Source: Prolixibacteraceae bacterium
Lineage (GTDB): Bacteria; Bacteroidota; Bacteroidia; Bacteroidales; Prolixibacteraceae
Length of the DNA: 59,124 bases
Assembly (NCBI GenBank): GCA_003537645.1
Contig: DPRM01000062.1
Coordinates: 21,755 to 80,878 of the forward strand
Direction: 5' to 3'
Both the position numbers and the translations under genes were made by a program. Shown piece by piece: positions 34,038-41,955 of this stretch. The notes beneath the pieces are model-generated. The model worked only from the letters and a program-made list of their open reading frames with translations, ran no database searches and was not told the DNA's origin. Within the stretch, counting starts at the first letter, position 1. Each line of letters opens with the position of its first letter.

Positions 34038-34219
34038 TTATAGAGTTTAATTATATTAGTGATTTAACGATCAGCCGGTATCTATATTGTTTATCTCATC
34101 TGTAAATCACAAATATTTACGATACCAATTCGTTTAAAGAAAAGCAAAATTATGCATAACAAACAAATATCCACAAAAAAAGATTGAATAACCGGACAAT
34201 ATCAATTCAACAATTTAGT

Positions 34220-34227
34220 TATATTTG
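34220..34227 (+). promoter_or_regulatory. -7 promoter element of gldJ
   Basis: TATATTTG matches TAnnTTTG. It would start transcription near 34234 and leave an unusually long leader of about 125 nt before the gldJ ATG at 34360. Confidence 0.65.
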
Positions 34228-34261
34228 TGAGTCTTAAAAAAACAGGAAATAATTAAATGAA

Positions 34262-34333
34262 GCGGTGTGCCATGAGAATTACTTCTCAATCAGGGCGGTG
34301 ATGCGTAAGCTGGTGAATGGCAGGTTTCTTCGG
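34262..34333 (+). promoter_or_regulatory. Possible structured leader of gldJ mRNA
   Basis: An outer stem TGCCAT (34268-34273) with ATGGCA (34317-34322) encloses a 5-6-bp hairpin GAGAA-TTAC-TTCTC (34274-34287) and a GC-GTAA-GC tetraloop (34303-34310). Two short frames also start here: ATG at 34257 (14 codons) and ATG at 34301 (15 codons), the second ending 10 bases before gldJ. Either the structure or translation of the short frames could regulate gldJ; I do not recognise it as a known riboswitch. Confidence 0.35.
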
Positions 34334-34359
34334 ACAATAAAAAAATAAATTATACGCAA

Positions 34360-35814
34360 ATGAAATTGAAATCCATAATGTTATTTGGTCTTGCTGTACT
34401 GATTGCAGGATGCGGATTACTTGGAAAAGGAAAAGGCAATAAAAGATCAGATGTCTCTCATTCTACCGGATGGGAATTCGGTGATCCTGATTTAGGTGGT
34501 TTTCAGTCAGACGATAATTATGCACAGGAAACCGGACCGGGTTTAGTTTTTATACAGGGAGGAACCTTCTCTATGGGTCGTGTAGAACAAGACGTTATGT
34601 ACGACTGGAACAATGTTCCAAAGAGAGTTACGGTTGCCTCTTTTTATATGGATGAAACCGAAGTTTCAAACCTCGATTACCGTGAATATCTTTTCTGGCT
34701 GAAAAGAGTTTACCCGGCAAATCCCGAAAAATACATGGCTGCCCTGCCTGACACTTTGGTTTGGCGCGAAGAATTGGCATACAACGAACCCTACGTTACC
34801 AACTATTTACGCCATCCGGCTTATGGAAACTATCCCGTAGTAGGAGTTTCGTGGAAACAGGCCGACACTTATTCTAAATGGAGAACCGACCGTGTTAACG
34901 AAAAAATATTGATAAAAAAAGGGATCATTTCTCCTGATAATGCTCAAAGCGGACAAAACGTATTCACTACAGAATCATTCCTTGCAGGTCTCTATCAGGG
35001 AACTGAAGGTAAAAAACCATTAAAAGATGCAGCAGGCACCGGACGTCGTGTTCGTTGGGAAGATGGAGTTTTACTACCGAATTACAGGCTTCCTACCGAA
35101 GCTGAATGGGAATATGCAGCTCTTGGACTTGTTGGAAATACAGAAGAAGAACTTTTGACCGACCGCAAATTGTATCCATGGAACGGAAGCTACCTTCGCA
35201 ATAGCGCCAAGAAAAACAAAGGTCAGATGATGGCCAACTTTACCCGTGGACGAGGTGACTTGATGGGTATGGCAGGTGCACTTAATGACAATGCTGATAT
35301 TACCGCACCGGTTATTTCGTATCAGCCAAACGATTTCGGATTATATTGTATGGCAGGTAACGTAAACGAATGGGTATATGATGTTTATCGTCCGCTGTCG
35401 CCAAATGATGTTGCCGAATTTCAGCCATTCCGCGGAAATACATTTACCAAATACCGCACCGACGCTGAAGGAAAACTTGTACGCGACCAGTATGGAGAAT
35501 TGGTAAAAGATACTATTGCCGACAGTCGCAACTTCAAAGACGGAGATTATCGCTCACAGATAATTGAAGGCGACGACTGGAATGCTCAAAAAGACAAATC
35601 GAGTACAAATTCGATGTATATACAATCGAACAAAGATGGCCAGTTCTCGTCGATGATTACTGACAACGCCCGCGTTTACAAAGGTGGAAGTTGGAAAGAC
35701 AGACCATACTGGCTGACGCCCGGAACAAGAAGATTTAAAACCGAAACTGAAGCTGCCAACGATCTTGGTTTCCGTTGTGCGATGACCCGTGTGGGAAGCC
35801 CTGACGGTTTTTAA
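34360..35814 (+). CDS. gldJ: Gliding motility / T9SS lipoprotein GldJ
   Basis: A 484-aa outer-membrane lipoprotein with lipobox Cys18 (LIAGCG). It has a formylglycine-generating-enzyme (SUMF1-like) fold: the start FIQGGTFSMGRVEQD, the MDETEVSNLDYREYLFWL segment, the core RLPTEAEWEYAALG and AGNVNEWVYDVYRP, and the end YKGGSWKDRPYWLTPGTRRF (as short motifs). GldJ is required for gliding in Flavobacterium and stabilises the T9SS motor proteins. Its position between porU and murF is conserved across the phylum. A terminator follows at 35837. Confidence 0.95.
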   Translation: MKLKSIMLFGLAVLIAGCGLLGKGKGNKRSDVSHSTGWEFGDPDLGGFQSDDNYAQETGPGLVFIQGGTFSMGRVEQDVMYDWNNVPKRVTVASFYMDETEVSNLDYREYLFWLKRVYPANPEKYMAALPDTLVWREELAYNEPYVTNYLRHPAYGNYPVVGVSWKQADTYSKWRTDRVNEKILIKKGIISPDNAQSGQNVFTTESFLAGLYQGTEGKKPLKDAAGTGRRVRWEDGVLLPNYRLPTEAEWEYAALGLVGNTEEELLTDRKLYPWNGSYLRNSAKKNKGQMMANFTRGRGDLMGMAGALNDNADITAPVISYQPNDFGLYCMAGNVNEWVYDVYRPLSPNDVAEFQPFRGNTFTKYRTDAEGKLVRDQYGELVKDTIADSRNFKDGDYRSQIIEGDDWNAQKDKSSTNSMYIQSNKDGQFSSMITDNARVYKGGSWKDRPYWLTPGTRRFKTETEAANDLGFRCAMTRVGSPDGF

Positions 35815-35836
35815 TGAAATAAGAAACATTCAACAT

Positions 35837-35871
35837 AAAACCTCATTTGAAAAAGTGAGGTTTTCTTTTTT
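35837..35871 (+). terminator. Terminator of gldJ
   Basis: A 9-bp stem (35837-35845 with 35856-35864, arm AAAACCTCA) is followed by a C and a T-run. It lies just before the murF ATG (35880), so murF depends on read-through or on a start within this region. Confidence 0.8.
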
Positions 35872-35879
35872 ATAAAAAC

Positions 35880-37172
35880 ATGGAAATAGCCAAACTATAT
35901 CAACTATTCAGGCAAAATCCGGTAGTAACAACCGATTCAAGAAATATACCAGCAAACAGTATTTTTTTCGCGTTGAAAGGCGACAATTTCAACGGGAACA
36001 AATTTGCAGGTGAAGCATTGCAAAAAGGAGCTGCTTTCGCTGTAATCGACGAGCCTGAATTTGCTACATGCGAAGAGATATTGCTGGTTGACAATGTTTT
36101 GCTTTGCCTTCAGGAATTAGCCAGATACCATAGAGATAAACTGGATTTACCGATTTTGGCAATTACCGGAACAAATGGTAAAACAACGACCAAAGAACTA
36201 ATTGCCGCAGTGCTATCTATGAAATTCAGGATAAATTACACACAAGGCAACTTAAATAACCATATTGGCGTGCCATTGACATTACTGTCGATGACCGACG
36301 AAACCGAAATCGGAATTGTAGAAATGGGTGCCAATCATCCGGGCGAGATAAAGATATTATGCGATATCGCAAATCCTGATTTCGGTATAGTTACAAATAT
36401 GGGGAAAGCCCATTTGGAAGGTTTTGGCTCATTCGAGGGAGTTATCAAAACAAAAACTGAACTCTATGATTATCTCCGGGAAAATGATGGGAAATGTTTT
36501 ATTAATGCCGACAATGAATTATTAATAAAACAGGCTGACGGACTGGAACAAGTTAGTTATGGAAAATCGGAAACTTGTTTCTTGACCGGAGAATTGGCTT
36601 CAACAAATTACAATCTGGTAGTAAAAGCGCTCTTTCCAAAAGGTTGGCTTTACCTGAAATCCAAATTGGTTGGGGACTACAATTTTGAGAATTTAATGGC
36701 TGCAGCCTGTGTTGGGAAGTATTTTGAAGTTGATCCTTTGCAAATTCAGGATGCACTTGAAGAATATACGCCTTCGAATAACCGTTCGCAACTTATAAAA
36801 AAAGAAAAAAACATACTGATAATGGATGCCTACAATGCCAATCCGACCAGTATGATGATGGCTTTGACGAATTTTGCAAACATCAGGAATGAACAAAAAT
36901 GTGTGATTCTGGGCGACATGCTCGAATTGGGAACAGTGTCGGATGAGGAGCACCAAAAAATTGCTGATTTTATTGAATCACAGGATTTCGAAGAGGTTTT
37001 CCTGATCGGCCCACAATTTAAAAAGACTGTTACGGGGGATAAAAAAAAGAAGTTCGACAATGTCGAACTCCTTTCTAACTACCTAAAAACACAACCTATT
37101 GAAAACAAATTTATTCTGATAAAAGGTTCAAGAGGAATACACCTCGAGAAGATTCTTGAATTGTTGCCTTAG
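35880..37172 (+). CDS. murF: UDP-MurNAc-tripeptide D-alanyl-D-alanine ligase MurF
   Basis: MurF adds D-Ala-D-Ala to the peptidoglycan precursor in the cytoplasm. The 430-aa protein has the substrate domain (1-90), the ATPase domain with the P-loop ITGTNGKTTTKE near residue 95, the GIVEMGANHPGEI metal region, and the C-terminal ligase domain with IMDAYNANPTSMM. It ends 5 bases before the convergent thioredoxin gene. Confidence 0.96.
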   Translation: MEIAKLYQLFRQNPVVTTDSRNIPANSIFFALKGDNFNGNKFAGEALQKGAAFAVIDEPEFATCEEILLVDNVLLCLQELARYHRDKLDLPILAITGTNGKTTTKELIAAVLSMKFRINYTQGNLNNHIGVPLTLLSMTDETEIGIVEMGANHPGEIKILCDIANPDFGIVTNMGKAHLEGFGSFEGVIKTKTELYDYLRENDGKCFINADNELLIKQADGLEQVSYGKSETCFLTGELASTNYNLVVKALFPKGWLYLKSKLVGDYNFENLMAAACVGKYFEVDPLQIQDALEEYTPSNNRSQLIKKEKNILIMDAYNANPTSMMMALTNFANIRNEQKCVILGDMLELGTVSDEEHQKIADFIESQDFEEVFLIGPQFKKTVTGDKKKKFDNVELLSNYLKTQPIENKFILIKGSRGIHLEKILELLP

Positions 37173-37177
37173 CAATA

Positions 37178-37549
37178 TTAATTCACAACTGGTTTCTGAA
37201 CTTTTAATACATCAGAAATTGCCTGTTCAAATGTTGACTTTGGAAGCGCCCCCATTGCCATTTGTGGTTGCCCGTCAACGGGAACAAACAGCATTGATGG
37301 AATGCTTTGAATACCGAATATCGCCGATAATTCGCGTTCGTCTTCAGTATTTACCTTATAGATTACCAGGTTTTCACCGTATTCTTTCTGTAATTCTTCA
37401 AGAACCGGAGCTACCATTTTACATGGACCGCACCAGTCAGCATAAAAATCAATTAAACACGGTGTTGTTCCTTCAAATTTCCATTCTTTATTCACTTCAA
37501 AATTGAATACTTTTTCCTTGAAAGTCTCTTTTGTTAAATGTTCTAACAT
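37178..37549 (-). CDS. trxA: Thioredoxin
   Basis: A classical 123-aa thioredoxin with the active site Cys40-Gly-Pro-Cys43 in FYADWCGPCKMVAP and the cis-proline in SIPSMLFVP. There is an N-terminal extension of about 25 residues before the core, typical of Bacteroidota. No signal peptide is present. A -7 promoter element is at 37567-37574. Confidence 0.94.
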   Translation of the reverse strand: MLEHLTKETFKEKVFNFEVNKEWKFEGTTPCLIDFYADWCGPCKMVAPVLEELQKEYGENLVIYKVNTEDERELSAIFGIQSIPSMLFVPVDGQPQMAMGALPKSTFEQAISDVLKVQKPVVN

Positions 37550-37566
37550 GGCTTTAATTTTTATTT

Positions 37567-37574
37567 TGCAAATA
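37567..37574 (-). promoter_or_regulatory. -7 promoter element of the thioredoxin gene
   Basis: The minus strand reads TATATTTG, 18 bases before the ATG. No TTTG is seen at the exact -33 distance. Confidence 0.55.
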
Positions 37575-37729
37575 TATACATTTTTAGATATGTCGATATC
37601 AATTCGAATGCCAAAAAATATAAAAGTTGTTATTGAGAGCTAAAAAGCAAATAATTGTAATTTTGTCACAATTTAAAAACAAATTGTCATATCTAATTAT
37701 TTATATATGACATTTCCGGAAGCTTTAAC

Positions 37730-39145
37730 ATGAAAAAACACCTTCAACATTCTATATTTTCGGTTATTTCTGAAATAGCCGACCAATTAAACCAGGAAAC
37801 CTACGTCATTGGCGGTTTTGTCAGAGACCTTATTTTAAATCGGCCATCGCCTGATATTGATGTGGTTACAGTTGGCAATGGCATTCGGCTTGCCGAAATG
37901 GTAGCAAAAAAGCTTGGCCCAAATATCAATGTCAGTGTTTTCAAGACTTTCGGTACTGCCATGTTGAAATATCAATCGCTTGAAGTTGAATTTGTTGGCG
38001 CCCGGAAAGAATCTTACAATGAGGATTCGCGCAAACCAATGGTTGAAAATGGCACCCTTGAAGAAGACCAAAACCGTCGCGATTTCACTATCAACGCCTT
38101 GGCTATCTGTCTAAACAGCAACCGATTTGGAGAACTGATAGATCCTTTTGGTGGAATTCAGGACATTGAAAACAAGATCATACGCACTCCGCTCGAACCC
38201 GGAATTACCTTTTCTGACGATCCTTTGCGGATGATGCGCGCCATTCGGTTTGCCACTCAACTTGGCTTTACGATCGAAGAAAAAACACTCGAAGCAATTT
38301 CGCTCAATAAAAACCGAATCCATATTATTTCCAAAGAACGAATTGGCGAAGAACTGAATAAGATTATCCTTTCAGACAAACCTTCAGTTGGATTTAAACT
38401 GCTCGACAAAACAGGCTTGCTTGAGTTAATTTTTCCTGAATTGCACCGCATGAAAGGCAAAACAGAAGTGAATGGTATCGGGCACAAAGATAACTTTTAC
38501 CATACGCTTGAGGTACTCGACCGGATTGTACCAAACACGAACAATCTGTGGCTTCGCTGGTCGGCCTTACTGCACGACATTGCCAAACCAGTTACAAAAA
38601 AATACTCACCTGAATTTGGCTGGACTTTCTACTCGCACAATTTCGTTGGAGCCAAAATGGTACCCGCACTTTTCAAAAAAATGAAGTTCCCGATGAACGA
38701 AAAAATGAAATACGTTCAGAAAATAGTTGAACTTCATATGCGCCCAATCGTACTTTCCGAAGAAGAAGTAACCGACTCGGCAATCCGGCGACTTTTGTTT
38801 GAAGCAGGTGACGATATCGACGATTTGATGACTTTATGCGAAGCCGATATTACTTCAAAAAATCCGGAAAAGGTTAGAAAATATTATGGAAATTTTCAAT
38901 TGGTACGACAGAAACTGAAAGATCTGGAAGAAAGAGATCATATCCGGAATTTTCAGCCGCCAGTGACCGGAGAAACCATCATGGAAGTTTTTGGATTGAC
39001 TCCCTGCCGCGAAGTAGGAATGATAAAATCGGCCATTAAAGATGCCATTCTCGACGGAATTATTCCAAATCAGCACGATCCTGCCTATCAGTTCATGCTT
39101 GAAAAGGGCAAGGAACTTGGATTAAATCCTGTTGCAAATCAATAA
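37730..39145 (+). CDS. CCA-adding-type tRNA nucleotidyltransferase / poly(A) polymerase family with HD domain
   Basis: A 471-aa class II nucleotidyltransferase. The head has the GG motif at 28-29 and the catalytic Asp42/Asp44 (PDIDVV) in VIGGFVRDLILNRP; the RRDFTINALA motif and an arm with EERIGEELNKI-like helices follow. A C-terminal HD phosphohydrolase domain has His282-Asp283 in ALLHDIAKP. HD-bearing members in this phylum are usually the CCA-adding enzymes that mature tRNA ends. The gene converges with the EEP gene, the two overlapping by 7 bases. Confidence 0.92.
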   Translation: MKKHLQHSIFSVISEIADQLNQETYVIGGFVRDLILNRPSPDIDVVTVGNGIRLAEMVAKKLGPNINVSVFKTFGTAMLKYQSLEVEFVGARKESYNEDSRKPMVENGTLEEDQNRRDFTINALAICLNSNRFGELIDPFGGIQDIENKIIRTPLEPGITFSDDPLRMMRAIRFATQLGFTIEEKTLEAISLNKNRIHIISKERIGEELNKIILSDKPSVGFKLLDKTGLLELIFPELHRMKGKTEVNGIGHKDNFYHTLEVLDRIVPNTNNLWLRWSALLHDIAKPVTKKYSPEFGWTFYSHNFVGAKMVPALFKKMKFPMNEKMKYVQKIVELHMRPIVLSEEEVTDSAIRRLLFEAGDDIDDLMTLCEADITSKNPEKVRKYYGNFQLVRQKLKDLEERDHIRNFQPPVTGETIMEVFGLTPCREVGMIKSAIKDAILDGIIPNQHDPAYQFMLEKGKELGLNPVANQ

Positions 39146-40173
39146 TTTACGAGCTTATATCTGAATAAAATAGGAAGATGGTCTGAAAATCCTTCCTGAA
39201 ATTTGAATCCAACGTAAGTTCGTTTAGGCTTTACACCTCCATATTTTTTGTCAGGCTCCACTAAAAATGCGGCATCGAATATTTCGGCTGCCTGAAATTT
39301 TATGCACTTACTATTTTCTATCAAATAATCAGAAACTATAAATTGATCAAACACCTGCCATGAATACAGGTTTTTCAGTGTTTGTAACGATCGCGACATC
39401 CATTCTGACGAAAGATTGACCATCTCTCCCTTCAATTCAGAATTATTGGTTTTTACTGCATTCAATACTACTGATAAACTTTCGTCTTCAGGCGTATCGT
39501 TAAAATCGCCCATGCAAATAACGTTTGCTTTCGTGTATTTGTCAAATAATTTATGAATCTCATTCATTAAGATTCCGGCAGCAAGTTTTCTATATCGAAT
39601 CGTTTCCATTAATCCACCATACCTCGATGGCCAGTGATTTACAAAAATGTGAAGTGTATCACAATTATTCAATATTCCACTTACAAGCAGAATATCCCTG
39701 GTTTTAAATTCAGGATTAAGCGGATCGGAAACCAAAATAGCCTGATAATCAATAGGTACAAATAATTCAGGACGATAAATCAATGCAACATCAATTCCGC
39801 GTTCATCGGGTGAATCTTTGTGAATGATTTTGTAATTATAATTCCGGAGAGGCGTTTGCTTTGTAAGCACTTCAAGAGCCTGTAATCCTTCCACTTCGCA
39901 AAGACCTGCAAAAACAGGCGGATTCCATTTTCCCGCAGCCAGAATCACCTTTGCCAGTCGGTCGGCTTTTTCGTGAAAGCGGCTAAAGTTCCATCTCCGG
40001 TCTCCATCAGGAGTAAATTCATCATCCTGTGTAAGTGAATCATTCTCACAATCAAAGAGATTCTCGACATTATAGAACATGAATGTATATTCATCGTTTC
40101 TTTTTATTTCCTGCGAAAAAGAATTGGGAACAAGTAACAGAAATAGTAAAAGCCCTAAAACGAAATGTTTCAT
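39139..40173 (-). CDS. Exported endonuclease/exonuclease/phosphatase (EEP) family protein
   Basis: A 344-aa protein with a signal peptide (1-20). The EEP fold shows FMFYNVENLFDCEND at the start, a central ICMGDFNDTPEDES with the metal-binding Asp, and the C-terminal GFSDHLPILF His motif. Members hydrolyse phosphodiesters in DNA, RNA or lipids; the substrate is unknown. The same strand continues with the beta-helix lipoprotein gene 17 bases upstream, so both may form one operon. Confidence 0.9.
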   Translation of the reverse strand: MKHFVLGLLLFLLLVPNSFSQEIKRNDEYTFMFYNVENLFDCENDSLTQDDEFTPDGDRRWNFSRFHEKADRLAKVILAAGKWNPPVFAGLCEVEGLQALEVLTKQTPLRNYNYKIIHKDSPDERGIDVALIYRPELFVPIDYQAILVSDPLNPEFKTRDILLVSGILNNCDTLHIFVNHWPSRYGGLMETIRYRKLAAGILMNEIHKLFDKYTKANVICMGDFNDTPEDESLSVVLNAVKTNNSELKGEMVNLSSEWMSRSLQTLKNLYSWQVFDQFIVSDYLIENSKCIKFQAAEIFDAAFLVEPDKKYGGVKPKRTYVGFKFQEGFSDHLPILFRYKLVNY

Positions 40174-40190
40174 TGGCTATATATTTGGTG

Positions 40191-41714
40191 CTATTTAGCT
40201 TTTTTTTCCTGACGTTCCAATGCTCCCAAATCGGGTCCTTTGTCAAGTAAACGGTCGCGTCCTTTCAGGTCGGAAGGAATTAATCGCCCAATAGCTAGTT
40301 TTCCTGCATCTTTGGCAGGACTCAGTGTATCAAGTTCGAAAACGTATTTTTTATAAGGGTCAACAAATTTTGGATCAACTCCTCTTATTATATTGATGTA
40401 GTGTTCAGCATTGGTAGTTTTAAAGGTATCGGCAACCTGAAGCAGACATCTGTCAAATTTATAATTGAACAAGGCATCAGGCCTTTGCCCTAATAGCAAT
40501 TCGTTACCATTAATTGCATTACCGGCAATAATACAGTTTCCAAAATCAGCCTTCGAAAGATCGCCCACATAAGCAGGTTTATCTTTACTGATTATTAAAT
40601 AGTTCTGAATTTGCAATGACGGAGTTGTTCTTGCTTTCATGCCGTATCCACCCCAGTAATTGGCAATTGTTGAGTGGTTGAATTCGTAGCTTCCGCCAAC
40701 AAGTAAAGCAACGGCGTAAAACCCGCAATTGGTAATTAAACAGTTTTCGGCTACAATCTCCGACTTCATGGCAAAGATTCCGGCATAAGCCATGTTCTGA
40801 ATCTTTGTATTAGAAAGCTTTACAGTTGCAAAACCTTCATTCTCAATATTTCCAACTTGAAGTCCGATATTTGCATTCTTAATCTCAACATTCGATAACT
40901 CATTGTTTTTACTTCCTGAATACAATAAAACTCCATTCCACTGATCAGGAACATTGTCATAAACACTTTCGAGCCTGTCGCCATGCATTGTAATCGGATT
41001 CTCAACTGTTCCTTTGGCCACAACACGACCTTTAACATACAGGCCTGCGTCTTTGTGGAAATAGATTTTTGTTCCCGGTTCAATGGTGAGGGTCGCATTA
41101 CTGTCAACGTATGCGTAATTGTAAACCAAATAGGGTTTCTCATTGGTCCAGGTAGTATTTTTAAGCCTCTGTTGCCTTACCAGTTTAAAATCCTGTCCCC
41201 ATGCAATAAGATCAACATCCTGACGGTTCAAATTGGTGATAAACTCGATAGAATCCTTCACAACCAACGGAAGATTTTGACCAAGCGGATCTATTGTAAC
41301 CTCAACAAAAATATACAAACTATCGAAGGGTTCGATTTCAAGATTTTGAACCTCGTTGGCAGAAACTCCATTAATATTAAGCCTGAAATTTGACATTATA
41401 CCTTTTGCCAGTTTCACCGATGAAATTAAAACCTTTTGATCGTATGGATTATAGATTTTTAAGTGTTGTGTTGTTGAACCAATGGTCGTAAAGATGGTAT
41501 CGAACATAACCGTGTCAACAGAAAAGTGCAACTTGACATCCGAAGATGAAAGATATTTTTCATCTTCACACGAAAACAGATACCCCAAAGTGAGTATCAG
41601 CATCAATATGTAGGCAAGTTTTTTCAAAAAAAGTTTCTTAAAAAACGACAATTTATCACACTTAGTATCCCAAAAGTAATAAATGATTTTTACATTTTTT
41701 AACACTTGGTGCAA
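40191..41714 (-). CDS. Right-handed beta-helix lipoprotein
   Basis: A protein of about 460-507 aa; the start is uncertain. The frame opens at an ATG (41714), but the lipoprotein signal (KKLAYILMLILTLGYLFSC, Cys49) lies well inside. TTG codons at residues 22 or 30 are also possible starts. After the lipobox the sequence CEDEKY has acidic residues resembling the surface-export signal of Bacteroidota lipoproteins. Residues about 60-180 look like an immunoglobulin-like domain, and 180-480 a parallel beta-helix of the pectate-lyase-like type, with repeated turns such as LSNVEIKNANIGLQVG. No catalytic role can be assigned. Confidence 0.8.
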   Translation of the reverse strand: MHQVLKNVKIIYYFWDTKCDKLSFFKKLFLKKLAYILMLILTLGYLFSCEDEKYLSSSDVKLHFSVDTVMFDTIFTTIGSTTQHLKIYNPYDQKVLISSVKLAKGIMSNFRLNINGVSANEVQNLEIEPFDSLYIFVEVTIDPLGQNLPLVVKDSIEFITNLNRQDVDLIAWGQDFKLVRQQRLKNTTWTNEKPYLVYNYAYVDSNATLTIEPGTKIYFHKDAGLYVKGRVVAKGTVENPITMHGDRLESVYDNVPDQWNGVLLYSGSKNNELSNVEIKNANIGLQVGNIENEGFATVKLSNTKIQNMAYAGIFAMKSEIVAENCLITNCGFYAVALLVGGSYEFNHSTIANYWGGYGMKARTTPSLQIQNYLIISKDKPAYVGDLSKADFGNCIIAGNAINGNELLLGQRPDALFNYKFDRCLLQVADTFKTTNAEHYINIIRGVDPKFVDPYKKYVFELDTLSPAKDAGKLAIGRLIPSDLKGRDRLLDKGPDLGALERQEKKAK

Positions 41715-41955
41715 TATGTGACAAAATCATATATTTCAGCAAAATTTTCATCTGAAAAACAGCTGAATTATAGCAGCAATTAAATATAAACTATTAATTA
41801 ACAGTGAATTAAAATAAAGTCGGTATTTTTCACATTCATCATTAATAAATCAACAAATCTAAATTTAGAATTGATTGACAAACAGTTCAAATCAAACCAG
41901 AATTTATTTTGCAGTATTCAGAGTTTTTTATCTTTACCACCTGATAAATGTGAGG

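Larger units (their letters stand above)
34038..34359. other. Divergent porU / gldJ control region
   Basis: The left 190 bases are A/T-rich. A clear gldJ -7 element is at 34220-34227. The 3' part (about 34260-34335) is notably richer in G and C, with complementary segments and two very short frames; it is the gldJ leader. I see no full promoter for porU. Confidence 0.7.

Noticed and set aside
40820..41143. A 107-codon same-strand frame inside the beta-helix lipoprotein gene
   Set aside because: It lies in another frame within a well-supported gene and shows no family features.
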